From an uncultured Alistipes sp. (GTDB lineage: Bacteria; Bacteroidota; Bacteroidia; Bacteroidales; Rikenellaceae), in contig CALUMQ010000040.1 of the NCBI GenBank assembly GCA_944321765.1, positions 1 through 37,116 of the forward strand: a DNA stretch of 37,116 nucleotides, written 5' to 3'. Within the stretch, counting starts at the first letter, position 1; every line of letters begins with the position of its first letter. The notes beneath the pieces were generated by a model. It was not told where the DNA came from and ran no database searches. It was given only the letters and a program-made list of their open reading frames with translations. The position numbers were made by a program, and so were the translations under genes. Below are positions 16,079 through 25,214 of the stretch, in pieces.

Positions 16079-16315
16079 AAACGCTTTTATGAACAGAATT
16101 TGATCCGCCGCTGACTCGAAACCCTAAAAATCAACGTGTGAAGACCTCCTGCCGCCATGACCCGCCGGCTGCAGGAGCATGACTCTTTGGCGGCCGGGAC
16201 TCCGTGAATCCGCTTCCTCCCGGGAGACGGGATATTCGGAAAACCCCGGGAATCACACGATGTATTATTAAATAGGTATTCGGATTCCGGAGGGACCATT
16301 CAAAAAAATTAAAAA

Positions 16316-18274
16316 ATGAGAAAGTTTACGCCCTTTTTGCTGGCCGTTCTGGGTGTGGTGCTGTTGCTGGCCTGCAGTTCGAGTGATAAGGAGACGCCTG
16401 CGGGCGACAGCTTCGACGTGTCGTTTACGCTGCCCGCCTCGGTCGACGTCTCGCTGGGAGGAACCTGCGTTTTTACTGTGAAAGACGGCAAGGCTCCGTT
16501 GACCTCCGACTCTTTCGTTTTGGAATCCCAGGCCGGGGTCTCCTACCTTTGCCCCATCGTCGCAAGCTCGTCGGAGGAGTTCTCCGTGCAGCTCTCGAAG
16601 GAGTGCGTGGCGGGGTATTACAACGTCTTCATCAAGCGTGAGCAGCGGAAGAAATCCTTCGGACGCCTCTACCTGAACATCGTCGAGGAGCTGCCCGAGG
16701 ACTTCACGCCCGACGCCGGGACGACCGTCTACGGCCGGATTACCGCCGGCGAGGTCGGCGTGCCGGGTGTCGTGGTCTCCGACGGCGTCGAGGTTACGGC
16801 CACCGACGCGGAGGGCATCTACCAGCTGAAGTCCGCCAAGAAGTGGGGCTACGTCTTCATGTCGGTGCCCAGCGGCTACGAAGCCTCGTCGCAGGGCGTG
16901 CTGCCCGTGCTGCACAAACTGCTGAAGAGCGATGCCCGGACGCTCGAACGTGTCGACTTCTCGCTGACGAAGATCAGCGGTCAGGACAACTGCAAGATCT
17001 TCTTCCTGGGTGACATGCACCTGGCCAACCGCACGGGCGACACCCGTCAGTTCGGGGAGTTCACGGCCGATCTGACCGACTACATGTCGGCGCACAGCGG
17101 TGAACTGATGTACGGCGTGACGCTCGGCGACATGACCTGGGACCTCTACTGGTATTCGAACAACTTCTACTTCCCGGAGTACCTCGAACTGGTCAACTCC
17201 CAGCTCAAGGGGCTGCAGATCTTCCACACGATGGGCAACCACGACAACGACATGAACACCACGTCGGACTACGCCGCGGCGGTGAAGTACGTCAACGACA
17301 TCGCGCCGTCGTACTATTCGTTCAACATCGGCAGGCTGCACTTCATCGTGCTCGACGACATCGACTGCAGCGGCTACGACGGAACCAGCTCGCGGAACTA
17401 CAAGAAGAGCCTCTCGGCCGAGCAGCTGGCGTGGCTGAAGAAGGATCTGCAGTATGTGGACAAGTCGACGCCGCTGGTGGTGACCCTGCATGCGCAGCTC
17501 TTCTATCCCACGTCGACCGGCTTCAAGATCGACCACGACGCCACGAGCACCGAGCAGCTCTTCAGCCAGCTCGAAGGGTATGAGGTGCACTTCGTCACCG
17601 GACACACGCACATGATGTTCAACGTGACGCCGCAGGATGAGATCGTCGCCGGGCGCAACTTCCACGAGCACAACGCCGGATCGGTCTGCGGCTCGTGGTG
17701 GTGGTCGGGCTACCTGACGCCGGGCGTGCACCTGGGGCAGGACGGCTCGCCGGGCGGCTACTCCATCTGGGACATCGCGGGCACCGACATCGAGTATCGC
17801 TACAAGGCGACCGGCTGGTCCGAGGATTACCAGTTCCGCAGCTACGACCTGAACCGCGTGTCGTTCTCGGCGGCCGACATCGCGCAGTGCCCGTCGTCGG
17901 TGGCCGGGAAGTTCGACAAGTACATCAGTGCCTATTCGGGAGGCGGCAAGAACGAGGTGCTCATCAACATCTGGAACTGGAACCGCAACTGGACGCTGAC
18001 GGTTGTCGACGAAAACGGGAAACAGCTCGACTATACGCCCGTGTGGGCCTACGACCCGCTCCATATCGCCGGACTGACCGTTCCGCGGTTCAACAACTCG
18101 GGACTCACCTCGACGCCGAACTTCATCACCGAGAACTTCACGCACTTCTTCAAGGTCACGGCCGACGACGCGAATGTCGATCTGACGATCACCGTGCGCG
18201 ACGAGTTCGGCAACACGTGGACCGAGCAGATGGCCCGCCCGAAGGAGTTCTCCGTCGACGCCTACCGCAATTGA
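16316..18274 (+). CDS. Calcineurin-like metallophosphoesterase lipoprotein
   Basis: This 652-residue lipoprotein (lipobox LLLAC, Cys20) shows the three-part Bacteroidetes layout. An N-terminal beta domain (about 110-215, TVYGRITAGEVGVPGVVVSDG) is followed by the catalytic metallophosphoesterase core (about 225-440) and a C-terminal beta domain (about 465-645). Metal-site motifs are complete: GDMH (Asp233, His235), GD (Asp272), GNHD (Asn308, His309), LHAQ and GHTH (His430, His432). It should cleave phosphomonoesters or diesters at the cell surface or in the periplasm. It opens an operon with SusC, SusD and a BACON lipoprotein, suggesting that dephosphorylation is coupled to uptake. The exact substrate is unknown. 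Confidence 0.88.
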   Translation: MRKFTPFLLAVLGVVLLLACSSSDKETPAGDSFDVSFTLPASVDVSLGGTCVFTVKDGKAPLTSDSFVLESQAGVSYLCPIVASSSEEFSVQLSKECVAGYYNVFIKREQRKKSFGRLYLNIVEELPEDFTPDAGTTVYGRITAGEVGVPGVVVSDGVEVTATDAEGIYQLKSAKKWGYVFMSVPSGYEASSQGVLPVLHKLLKSDARTLERVDFSLTKISGQDNCKIFFLGDMHLANRTGDTRQFGEFTADLTDYMSAHSGELMYGVTLGDMTWDLYWYSNNFYFPEYLELVNSQLKGLQIFHTMGNHDNDMNTTSDYAAAVKYVNDIAPSYYSFNIGRLHFIVLDDIDCSGYDGTSSRNYKKSLSAEQLAWLKKDLQYVDKSTPLVVTLHAQLFYPTSTGFKIDHDATSTEQLFSQLEGYEVHFVTGHTHMMFNVTPQDEIVAGRNFHEHNAGSVCGSWWWSGYLTPGVHLGQDGSPGGYSIWDIAGTDIEYRYKATGWSEDYQFRSYDLNRVSFSAADIAQCPSSVAGKFDKYISAYSGGGKNEVLINIWNWNRNWTLTVVDENGKQLDYTPVWAYDPLHIAGLTVPRFNNSGLTSTPNFITENFTHFFKVTADDANVDLTITVRDEFGNTWTEQMARPKEFSVDAYRN

Positions 18275-18364
18275 CCATAGATATAGATAAAACAATGATC
18301 TGCTGTAACTACATGAACCGCTCGAAACCAAACAATTCATTACTAACCAATTAATACAGCATTT

Positions 18365-21300
18365 ATGAGAGTATTTAAACCCTTGGTTTTATCGTTGCTT
18401 CTGGCAGTCGGGGGGGGGATTTTGACCCTTTCGGCGCAGAACAGAACGATATCCGGAAAAGTCCTCGATGCACAGCAGCAACCCCTCGTGGGCGTGGCTG
18501 TTCTGGTCGACGGTACCTCCAAAGGCGTCACGACCTCCGAGACCGGAGAGTTTACGCTTGACGTCTCTTCCGACCCCGTGACGCTGCAGGTATCCTGCCT
18601 GGGTTATATCGACCAGAAGGTGAACGTTCCGGCCAGCCAGTCGATCGTCACCGTCTACATGCAGGAAGACGCCATCATGCTCGACGAGGCCGTAGTCATC
18701 GGTTACGGTACGCAGAAGCGTGTCAACCTGACGGGCGCCGTGGCGACCGTCGGGAGCAAGGATCTCGAAAACCGCGTCGCACACTCGCTGACCAACATGC
18801 TGCAGGGTTCGGTGGCCGGTCTGAACGTCACCACCTCGTCGGGAGGTCCGGGCTCCACGGCCTCGATCAACATCCGTGGTGTGACGTCGATCAACGAGGC
18901 CGACCCGCTGGTGCTGATCGACGGTGCGGTGGGTGACCTGAACCGCATCAACCCCAACGACGTGGAGTCGATCTCGGTGATCAAGGATGCCTCGGCAGCC
19001 GCCGTGTACGGAGCCCGCGCCGCCTTCGGTGTGATCCTCGTGACGACCAAGTCGGGTTCAGCGAACGACGGAAAGGCAACGGTCCGTTACAGCGGCCGCT
19101 TCGGATGGGAGGAGCCCACGACGTCGACCAACTACGAGAACCGCGGTTACTGGTCGGTCTACACGGTCAACAAGTTCTGGCAGGCCGACTCGGGCACGAA
19201 CTATGTCGACTACACGGACTACGACATGCAGCAGCTGCTGGCCCGCGTGAACGACAAGACGGAGCATCCCGACCGTCCGTGGGTGGTCGAGGATACGCGC
19301 AACGGCCGCAAGCAGTGGGTCTACTACGGCAACTACGACTGGTGGGACATGCTCTTCCGCCAGCGCCGTCCGGTGCAGCAGCACGACATCTCGATCAGCG
19401 GCGGCACGAAGGACATCACCTACATGGTCTCGGGCGCCTATGACCGTCAGGAGGGTATGCAGCGCGCGATTCCCGACGTCTACAACAAGTACAACCTGCG
19501 TTCGAAGCTCGACTTCAAGATCAACCGCTGGGCATCGCTGTCGAACAACACGTCGTTCTTCGCCTCGAAGTACTCCTCGATCGGCGACGGCAGCGTGCAG
19601 AACACCATCGCCTACAGTGCCCGCCACGCCCTGGCCTGCTTCCCGATGCAGAACCCCGACGGATCGTGGCTCTACGGCACGCCGTATCTGAACTACAAGG
19701 TGGCCAACGGCCGTCACATCATGCTCAACGAGGGTACGCACCGCAACGTGGACCGTCGCAGCGACTTCTCCAACACGACGCGTCTGGTGATCACGCCGTT
19801 CAAGACGCTGAGCATCACCGGCGACTTCACCTACCGTCTCTACCAGGACCGCAACACGAGCCGCAGCTCGGCGATGTACTACCGCGAGTATCCCGACGGA
19901 GAGCTGCTCTCCTACGCCACGGGCGCCGGACAGGACCAGCTCGACGAGGCGGTGAACACCTACAACTACTACTCGACGAACGTCTATGCCAACTACGACG
20001 AGACCTTCGGTGACCACCACGTGTCGGGAACCGTCGGCTTCAACTACGAGAAGTGGGCCAGCAAGAACGTCTCGGCCTGGGGCCAGAACCTTCTGTCGGT
20101 GGACCTCGACGACCTGAACCTCGTCGGACAGAACTCCGACGGCGAGACGCTGACGGGTGTCGGCGGAGGTCAGAACGACTACGCCCTGGCCGGCTTCTTC
20201 GGACGTGTCAACTACGACTACAAGGGCAAGTACCTCGTGGAGGTCAGCGCCCGCTACGACGGAACGTCGCGCTTCCTGGGCAGCTCCCGTTGGGGATGGT
20301 TCCCCTCGGCATCGGTCGGATGGCGTATCTCGGAGGAGTCGTTCTTCGAGCCCGCGCGCAAGGTGGTTGACAACCTGAAGCTGCGTGCCTCGTTCGGAAG
20401 CCTGGGCAACCAGATCGTCAAGAACGGCGGCTCGCAGGTCTACTACACCTACCTGCGGCTGGTTTCGGTCAACGAATTTGCCGGCTATACCTTCGGCGAG
20501 GGCAGCACCATGGGCCGCTATTCGTCGCTGGGCGCTCCGGTGGCCTCCGACCTGACGTGGGAGACCGCCCAGCAGTGGGACCTGGGTCTCGACCTGTCGA
20601 TGTTCAACAACCGACTCAGCGTGACCGGCGACCTCTACATCCGCGACACGAAGGACATGCTTACCGACGGCAAGGCCCTGCCGGGCGTCTACGGCGCCGA
20701 CTCGCCCAAGATGAACGCCGCCGACCTGCGCACGAAGGGTTACGAGCTGACCGTCAACTGGCGCGACCAGTTCCAGCTGGCCGGCAAGCCCTTCAGCTAC
20801 AACGTGGGCTTCAACCTGAGCGACTACAAGAGCGTCATCACCAAGTACGACAACCCGAAGAAGTCGCTCTCGATGGATTACTACGAAGGCATGGAGATCG
20901 GCGAGATCTGGGGCTTCAAGACCGACGGATTCTTCAAGACCACCGAGGAGGCCCAGGCCTATGCCAAGGAGGTCGACCTGAGCTACAGCTCGAACCGTCT
21001 GACGGGCGGCTGGCAGGCCGGAGACCTGAAGTTCCTCGATATCAACAATGACGGTATCTGGGGCATCGGCAGCAACACGGTCGACGAGCCGGGTGACCGT
21101 ACGATCCTCGGCAACTCGCTGCCGTCGTTCTCCTACGGTATCAACGCCGGCATCCAGTGGTACGGATTCGACGTGTCGGTCTTCTTCCAGGGCACGGGCA
21201 ACCACTACTGGTATCCCCACGGACAGGCGATGCCGTTCTGGGGCTGCTACTCCTATCCCTACCTGAGCTACCTGCCGATGAACTTCATCGACAAGGTCTG

Positions 21301-21646
21301 GGCCGAGGACAACACCGACGCCTACTTCCCGCGCGCCCGCGCCTACTCGGCCTCGGGCGGCTACCTGAGCAAGGTCAACGACCGCTATCTGCAGAACATC
21401 CGCTACCTGCGTCTGAAGAACCTTACGGTGGGCTATACCATCCCCGCGGCGCTGACGCGGAAGGCGGGTATCGACCAGATCCGCATCTACTTCTCGGGCG
21501 AGAACCTCTGCTACTGGTCCCCGCTGAAGAAGAATACGCTGTATGTCGATCCGGAGGCCGCCTTCAACCGCAGCTCCGACGTTGACAACAACGCCTTCTA
21601 CCCGTGGGCTCGGACGTTCATGTTCGGTATAGACATCACTTTTTAA
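18365..21646 (+). CDS. SusC/RagA-family TonB-linked outer-membrane transporter
   Basis: This 1093-residue outer-membrane importer has a signal peptide (MRVFKPLVLSLLLAVGGGI.., cleaved near LSAQ) and a CarboxypepD_reg domain (about 26-100, ISGKVLDAQQQPLVGVAVLVDG). The classic VVIGYGTQKR-NLTGAV junction precedes the plug (about 115-235, SINIRGVTSINEADPLVLIDG and SISVIKDASAAAVYGARAAFG). The barrel ends FMFGIDITF. Codons 16-18 lie in a run of nine G, which could slip and shift the frame. It follows the phosphoesterase after 90 bp and precedes SusD by 21 bp. Substrate is inferred to be phosphorylated, from the neighbouring enzyme and the Pho-like promoter. Confidence 0.95.
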   Translation: MRVFKPLVLSLLLAVGGGILTLSAQNRTISGKVLDAQQQPLVGVAVLVDGTSKGVTTSETGEFTLDVSSDPVTLQVSCLGYIDQKVNVPASQSIVTVYMQEDAIMLDEAVVIGYGTQKRVNLTGAVATVGSKDLENRVAHSLTNMLQGSVAGLNVTTSSGGPGSTASINIRGVTSINEADPLVLIDGAVGDLNRINPNDVESISVIKDASAAAVYGARAAFGVILVTTKSGSANDGKATVRYSGRFGWEEPTTSTNYENRGYWSVYTVNKFWQADSGTNYVDYTDYDMQQLLARVNDKTEHPDRPWVVEDTRNGRKQWVYYGNYDWWDMLFRQRRPVQQHDISISGGTKDITYMVSGAYDRQEGMQRAIPDVYNKYNLRSKLDFKINRWASLSNNTSFFASKYSSIGDGSVQNTIAYSARHALACFPMQNPDGSWLYGTPYLNYKVANGRHIMLNEGTHRNVDRRSDFSNTTRLVITPFKTLSITGDFTYRLYQDRNTSRSSAMYYREYPDGELLSYATGAGQDQLDEAVNTYNYYSTNVYANYDETFGDHHVSGTVGFNYEKWASKNVSAWGQNLLSVDLDDLNLVGQNSDGETLTGVGGGQNDYALAGFFGRVNYDYKGKYLVEVSARYDGTSRFLGSSRWGWFPSASVGWRISEESFFEPARKVVDNLKLRASFGSLGNQIVKNGGSQVYYTYLRLVSVNEFAGYTFGEGSTMGRYSSLGAPVASDLTWETAQQWDLGLDLSMFNNRLSVTGDLYIRDTKDMLTDGKALPGVYGADSPKMNAADLRTKGYELTVNWRDQFQLAGKPFSYNVGFNLSDYKSVITKYDNPKKSLSMDYYEGMEIGEIWGFKTDGFFKTTEEAQAYAKEVDLSYSSNRLTGGWQAGDLKFLDINNDGIWGIGSNTVDEPGDRTILGNSLPSFSYGINAGIQWYGFDVSVFFQGTGNHYWYPHGQAMPFWGCYSYPYLSYLPMNFIDKVWAEDNTDAYFPRARAYSASGGYLSKVNDRYLQNIRYLRLKNLTVGYTIPAALTRKAGIDQIRIYFSGENLCYWSPLKKNTLYVDPEAAFNRSSDVDNNAFYPWARTFMFGIDITF
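18410..18418. repeat. G9 homopolymer within the SusC signal-peptide codons
   Basis: Nine consecutive G encode Gly16-Gly18 in the reading frame as given. Loss or gain of one G would abolish the transporter. Such tracts are contingency loci in other bacteria; function here is untested. Confidence 0.7.
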
Positions 21647-21667
21647 CCATCAAAGTTGCGATCATTC

Positions 21668-23458
21668 ATGAAACGATTTATCATATTGGCCGTGGCCTTG
21701 ACTGCGGGGCTGTCGAGTTGCGATATTCTCGATACGAAGCCGCTGAGTCAAATAACGCAAACGGACTATTTCAAGACCGAGACTGAACTCCAGCTGTTCA
21801 CCAACCCGTTGTACAACAACATGCTGGACAAGAATCCCTATGACGATCAGAGCGATCTTCTGGTCTGCCAGACCCTCTCCGACGAGATTCTCGGCGGCGA
21901 GAAGCGTACCGTTCCCAACACGGGCGGCGGATGGACGTGGACCGACCTGCGGCGCATCAACACGCTGCTGGAGTACATCGACCAGTGCGAGGACAAGGAT
22001 GCCGTGACGCACTATACGGCACTGTCGCGCTTCTTCCGTGCCTACTTCTACTTCGAAAAGGTGAAACGCTTCGGCGACGTGCCCTGGTACGACGTGCAGC
22101 TGGGCTCGGCCGACGAGGCGCTCTACAACCCGCGGGATTCGCGCGAGCTGGTGATGACGAAGATGATCGAGGATATCGATTTCGCCATCCATGAACTTCC
22201 GAGCGAGGTGAGCACCTACCGTGTCAACCGCTGGGCGGCGCTGGCGCTCAAGGCCCAGTTCTGCCTCTATGAGGGCACCTACCGCAAGTACCACAACGTG
22301 CTTATCGAGGGCGCCAACGACTACACCTACTACCTGGATCTGGCCGCCAAGGCTGCCGGGGAGATCCTGACCGACGGTCCCTACAAACTCTACTCGACGG
22401 GCAACCCCGACACGGACTACATGACGCTCTTCGCACAGGAGGATGCCAGCCCCGACGAGTACATCCTGGCCATCAAGTTCGACTACGGTCTGGCCATTCA
22501 CCACAACGCCACGGCCTTCACGCTGGTCCCGACGCAGGGTCGCCCGGGCTACACGCGCAAGATGGTGAACATGTACCTGATGAAGGACGGCACGCGCTTC
22601 ACCGACCAGACGGGCTGGCAGGAGAAGTCCTTCATCGAGGAGACGCAGAACCGTGACCCGCGTCTGTCGCAGTCGATCCGTACGCCGGGCTACACGCGCA
22701 TCGGCAAGACCGAAGTGCTGGCTCCCGACCTCGGATGCTCGGTGACGGGCTATCAGCCGATCAAGTTCGTGCAGAACCCCGACGATTCGGGCGGCAACGT
22801 TGACCGCAACGACCGTTCGACGTGCGACATTCCGGTCTACCGTCTGGCGGAGGTGATGCTCAACTACGCCGAGGCGAAGGCCGAACTCGGCACGCTGACG
22901 CAGGACGACCTCAACATCTCGATCAACAAGATCCGCGACCGTGTGGACATGCCGCACCTGAACCTGGCTTCGGCCAACGCCAACCCCGACTGGTACCTTT
23001 CGTCGGCGGACTACGGATTTACGAACGTCTCGGGCGCCAACAAGGGCGTGATCCTCGAGATCCGCCGCGAGCGCGCCATCGAGCTGATCCAGGAGGGCAC
23101 GCGCTACGAGGATCTGGTACGCTGGAAGGCCGGACCGTGCCTCGACCAGGCGCTGACGGGCATGTACTTCCCGGGCGCCGGCGAGTACGACCTGACGGGC
23201 GACGGCAAGGCTGACCTGATCCTCTACAATGAGGGCACGGCCAAACCGGAGGCCGGTGACGGCGTCTATGTTTACCAGATCGGTACGGAGATCCTGCTCT
23301 CGGGCGGCACGCGCGGCTACGTCTCCTACCACAAGAACATCGAGCGCACCCCCTACAACGAGGAGCGCGACTACCTCTACCCGATTCCCATCAACGAGCG
23401 TACGCTCAACAAGAACCTTACGCAGAATCCGGGCTGGAACGACGGACTTTCATACTAA
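21668..23458 (+). CDS. SusD/RagB-family nutrient-binding lipoprotein
   Basis: This 596-residue partner of the preceding SusC has a lipobox GLSSC (Cys18) and the SusD start DILDTKPLSQITQTDYFKTE. Helical family segments (LLEYIDQCEDKDAVTHYTAL, RFFRAYFYFEKVKRFGDVPW) are followed by the conserved C-terminal block EIRRERAIELIQEGTRYEDLVRW. ATG 21668 is preferred over an in-frame TTG at 21656 because it yields a standard signal peptide (MKRFIILAVALTAGLSSC). Intergenic gaps of 21 bp upstream and 26 bp downstream support a single transcript. Confidence 0.94.
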   Translation: MKRFIILAVALTAGLSSCDILDTKPLSQITQTDYFKTETELQLFTNPLYNNMLDKNPYDDQSDLLVCQTLSDEILGGEKRTVPNTGGGWTWTDLRRINTLLEYIDQCEDKDAVTHYTALSRFFRAYFYFEKVKRFGDVPWYDVQLGSADEALYNPRDSRELVMTKMIEDIDFAIHELPSEVSTYRVNRWAALALKAQFCLYEGTYRKYHNVLIEGANDYTYYLDLAAKAAGEILTDGPYKLYSTGNPDTDYMTLFAQEDASPDEYILAIKFDYGLAIHHNATAFTLVPTQGRPGYTRKMVNMYLMKDGTRFTDQTGWQEKSFIEETQNRDPRLSQSIRTPGYTRIGKTEVLAPDLGCSVTGYQPIKFVQNPDDSGGNVDRNDRSTCDIPVYRLAEVMLNYAEAKAELGTLTQDDLNISINKIRDRVDMPHLNLASANANPDWYLSSADYGFTNVSGANKGVILEIRRERAIELIQEGTRYEDLVRWKAGPCLDQALTGMYFPGAGEYDLTGDGKADLILYNEGTAKPEAGDGVYVYQIGTEILLSGGTRGYVSYHKNIERTPYNEERDYLYPIPINERTLNKNLTQNPGWNDGLSY

Positions 23459-23484
23459 GACGGACACAGAAAAAGAACACGATT

Positions 23485-25005
23485 ATGAAATTGGTAAAAC
23501 AGATAACGGCTTCGGTTCTCGCAGCGGTGACCTTGTGCGGCCTGTGGAGCTGCAACGAGGATGAGGACCAGCTTTCGAAGGCGGTGCTGGCGAGTGCCAC
23601 GACGCTGAGCTTCGAGGCGCAGAACGCCTCGGAGAAGCTGATCACCGTGTATTCCGATGCGAACTGGATCTCGGAGGTTCCCGAGTGGGTGACGATTTCG
23701 CCCGCGCAGGGGAGCGCCGGAACGACGGAGGTGACGGTTTCGGTGACGGACAACATGCGCGACGGCGCCGAGGACAATCCCCGCAAGGCGACCCTCGTAT
23801 TCAAGGGCAGCACGCTGGCCAGCCGTGCCGAGGTGATCATCTCGCAGAGCGGCGACAAGTACCGTGACGTGAAGGACTACAAGCCTTCGGAGATCGCGGC
23901 GCTGGCCGACGAGAGCGTGGTGTCGATTCCCGACGTGATCGTCGTGGCGGTGACCACCGACGGATTCATTGTCAGCGACGCCGAGAACTCGGGCAATGCC
24001 TACATCATCAACTCCACGCCGGTGAGCGTCGGCGACCGTCTGTCGCTGCGCGGCACGAAGGGCACCGACACGCAGTCGCTGGCCATCGTGGAGTGCGACG
24101 AGCTGGAGATCCTCTCGACGGGCGGCACCGTTACCTACCCGACGGCCGAGGATATCACCTCGAAGGTTGACAGCTACAATCCCAAGGATCGCACCTATAT
24201 TTCGGTGGACGGTGTGCTGAGCGGCTCGAACATCATTGTCGAGGGTGCGCAGTATTCGGTTGCCGTGACCAACGCTCCCGAGAGCATGGGCATTGCGGCG
24301 CTCAACGGCCACAAGGTGACGGCCAAGGGTTACTTTGCCGGTGTGGCGGCTCCCGTGATCCGCATCACGCTGACGTCGCTCGAGGACAAGGGTCTCTACA
24401 AGGAGATCTACTATGCCGAGGACTTCGAGTGGCTTGATCCGTGGGCGCTGGCTGGTGACAACAAGGGAAAGCAGGCCGGACGTACGGTCGAGGACGACAA
24501 TCTTTCCGCCTACTGCCCGCAGCTGCCCACTCCGAAGGTCGACGGCGTTTCGGCACTCGATGCTCTGGAGGCCAGGGGATACGAGTTCCTGCGTGTGACG
24601 ACCAAGACCGAGGGTGAGTGCATCTACCTGCAGCAGAACTACCTCAAGTTCGGCAAGACCTCCTACCAGGCAGGTATCGTGCTTCCGGCGATGGACAACG
24701 TTCCGGCCGGCACGAAGCTGACGCTGTCGTTCGACTGGTGCCCGATGCGTCAAACTGATGGTAAGATCGACCCGGTTAACCTGATTGTAATCATTTCCGA
24801 GGGCGACAATGAGATTGTCTCCTACGATATTCCCGAATCGGGCTGGGAGAATGGTCACGTACTGGAGTGGATCCGCGCCGAAGTAACCATCGAGGGCATC
24901 GACATCACCCCCGAGACGCGCATCACGATCCGTCAGACCCAGTGGCCCGCAGCGACGGCCAACCGCTGGTTCCTCGACAACATCGAGCTTGCGAAATCGC
25001 TCTGA
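23485..25005 (+). CDS. BACON-domain surface lipoprotein
   Basis: This 506-residue lipoprotein (Cys23 after TLCGLWS) has a BACON-type Ig-like domain (about 37-122: LSFEAQNASEKLITVYSDAN, then WVTISPAQGSAGTTEVTVSV and ASRAEVIISQSG). A beta-rich middle (about 130-290) looks like an OB-fold region of the kind seen in SusCD accessory lipoproteins. The C-terminal part (about 300-506) has jelly-roll features (FEWLDPW..., LTLSFDWCP, ending RWFLDNIELAKSL), typical of binding modules. No catalytic motif is visible. As the last gene of the operon it is probably an extracellular substrate-binding accessory protein. The ligand is unknown. Confidence 0.8.
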   Translation: MKLVKQITASVLAAVTLCGLWSCNEDEDQLSKAVLASATTLSFEAQNASEKLITVYSDANWISEVPEWVTISPAQGSAGTTEVTVSVTDNMRDGAEDNPRKATLVFKGSTLASRAEVIISQSGDKYRDVKDYKPSEIAALADESVVSIPDVIVVAVTTDGFIVSDAENSGNAYIINSTPVSVGDRLSLRGTKGTDTQSLAIVECDELEILSTGGTVTYPTAEDITSKVDSYNPKDRTYISVDGVLSGSNIIVEGAQYSVAVTNAPESMGIAALNGHKVTAKGYFAGVAAPVIRITLTSLEDKGLYKEIYYAEDFEWLDPWALAGDNKGKQAGRTVEDDNLSAYCPQLPTPKVDGVSALDALEARGYEFLRVTTKTEGECIYLQQNYLKFGKTSYQAGIVLPAMDNVPAGTKLTLSFDWCPMRQTDGKIDPVNLIVIISEGDNEIVSYDIPESGWENGHVLEWIRAEVTIEGIDITPETRITIRQTQWPAATANRWFLDNIELAKSL

Positions 25006-25076
25006 CCGTTCCGGAGCGGTTCGTCCCGGGACGGCTCTGCGCCGCGGGGACGACATGCCGGACGTCCAAACTGAAA

Positions 25077-25111
25077 AACACGGAATCCTTCACGGGATTC
25101 CGTGTTTTTTT
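25077..25111 (+). terminator. Intrinsic terminator of the second SusC/D operon
   Basis: AACACGGAATCC (25077-25088) pairs with GGGATTCCGTGTT around TTCAC, followed by a run of seven T. Confidence 0.9.
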
Positions 25112-25155
25112 GCGCTCCGGAGCCCGCACCCGACCCAGGGAAGTCATTTTTTTCG

Positions 25156-25163
25156 TATCTTGA
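25156..25163 (+). promoter_or_regulatory. Weak candidate -7 element for the acyltransferase gene
   Basis: TATCTTGA, preceded by TTTTTTTCG, resembles other -7 regions in this window but deviates from TAnnTTTG at its end. It lies 52 bp before the gene. Confidence 0.3.
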
Positions 25164-25214
25164 TCCGAAAAATCGAAAACCGCCCCCAAAACCTAAATCC
25201 CAAACCTCGGAAGA

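Noticed and set aside
15461-16114. 217-codon frame through the C-rich repeats
   Set aside because: Encodes Pro/His/Arg low-complexity sequence from the tandem repeat and then runs into the AT-rich promoter region.
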